Below are positions 6,397 through 6,462 of a stretch of 6,462 nt of DNA, one piece after another. Made by a program: the position numbers and the translations under genes. The notes beneath the pieces were generated by a model. The model had not been told where the DNA came from and made no database searches. It worked only from the letters and a program-made list of their open reading frames with translations. The DNA comes from Planktotalea sp. (GTDB lineage: Bacteria; Pseudomonadota; Alphaproteobacteria; Rhodobacterales; Rhodobacteraceae): contig JAHEGL010000113.1 of the NCBI GenBank assembly GCA_024645145.1, positions 1-6,462 of the forward strand, in the 5' to 3' direction. Each line of letters starts with the position of its first letter. Position 1 is the stretch's first letter.

Positions 6397-6462
6397 CTAG
6401 CCACCTGCCTTCGGTAAATACTCTTTTGCAGCTTCAATAATCTCCTTAGCCTCTTGCTCTGT
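6397..6462 (-). CDS. C-terminal end of an unidentified gene
   Basis: The minus strand is open from the window edge to a TAG at 6399-6397 and encodes 21 residues: TEQEAKEIIEAAKEYLPKAG followed by a final G. The sequence is charged, would form an amphipathic helix and looks like a natural protein C-terminus. It does not resemble the MurC C-terminus that might be expected upstream of murB in a dcw cluster. Another minus-strand frame stays open longer (46 codons to a TGA) but is very Arg/Lys-rich and less protein-like. Too little is visible to assign a function. Confidence 0.4.
   Translation of the reverse strand, partial: TEQEAKEIIEAAKEYLPKAGG

Noticed and set aside
6325..6462. 46-codon minus-strand frame running in from the right edge
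   Set aside because: Its translation is dominated by Arg, Lys, Ser and Leu and lacks protein-like character, whereas the neighbouring frame ending at 6397 looks like a normal helical C-terminus; the choice remains tentative.

Overview
The window is a stretch of the division and cell wall (dcw) cluster of an alphaproteobacterium. All protein genes read on the minus strand. The FtsZ N-terminus ([20 protein letters not shown]), the alphaproteobacterial-style FtsQ and the gene order point to Rhodobacteraceae (the Roseobacter/Rhodobacter group). Base composition looks moderate rather than very GC-rich, which would suit a marine roseobacter-type genome. That placement is inferred from remembered family sequences, not from a search.

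In transcription order, from high to low coordinates, the window holds: the last 21 codons of an unidentified gene (6462-6397); a 212-bp gap with two adjacent two-tier hairpins; a small putative Tat-exported protein of unknown function (6184-5699); murB (5614-4685); a 75-bp gap with a strong hairpin touching the murB stop codon and a near-consensus CtrA-like motif; ddl (4609-3695); ftsQ (3707-2778); ftsA (2785-1454); a 174-bp AT-rich gap with a 15-bp palindrome; and ftsZ from 1279, running off the left edge with 426 codons visible.

The genes form one process. MurB makes UDP-MurNAc and Ddl makes the D-Ala-D-Ala dipeptide, both needed for the peptidoglycan precursor. FtsZ forms the cytokinetic ring, FtsA tethers it to the membrane, and FtsQ belongs to the FtsQLB subcomplex that controls septal wall synthesis. 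ddl/ftsQ overlap by 13 nt and ftsQ/ftsA by 8 nt, so these three are probably cotranscribed and translationally coupled. ftsZ has a long leader and probably some independent control.

For ftsQ, ddl and murB, the longest open frames begin at GTG, TTG and TTG. In each case an internal ATG a few codons downstream is better supported, and I used those starts. I found no RNA gene, CRISPR array, insertion sequence or phage element, and no convincing new biological system. The least explained parts are the small Tat-type protein, the structured gap before it, and the regulatory-looking gaps before ddl and ftsZ.
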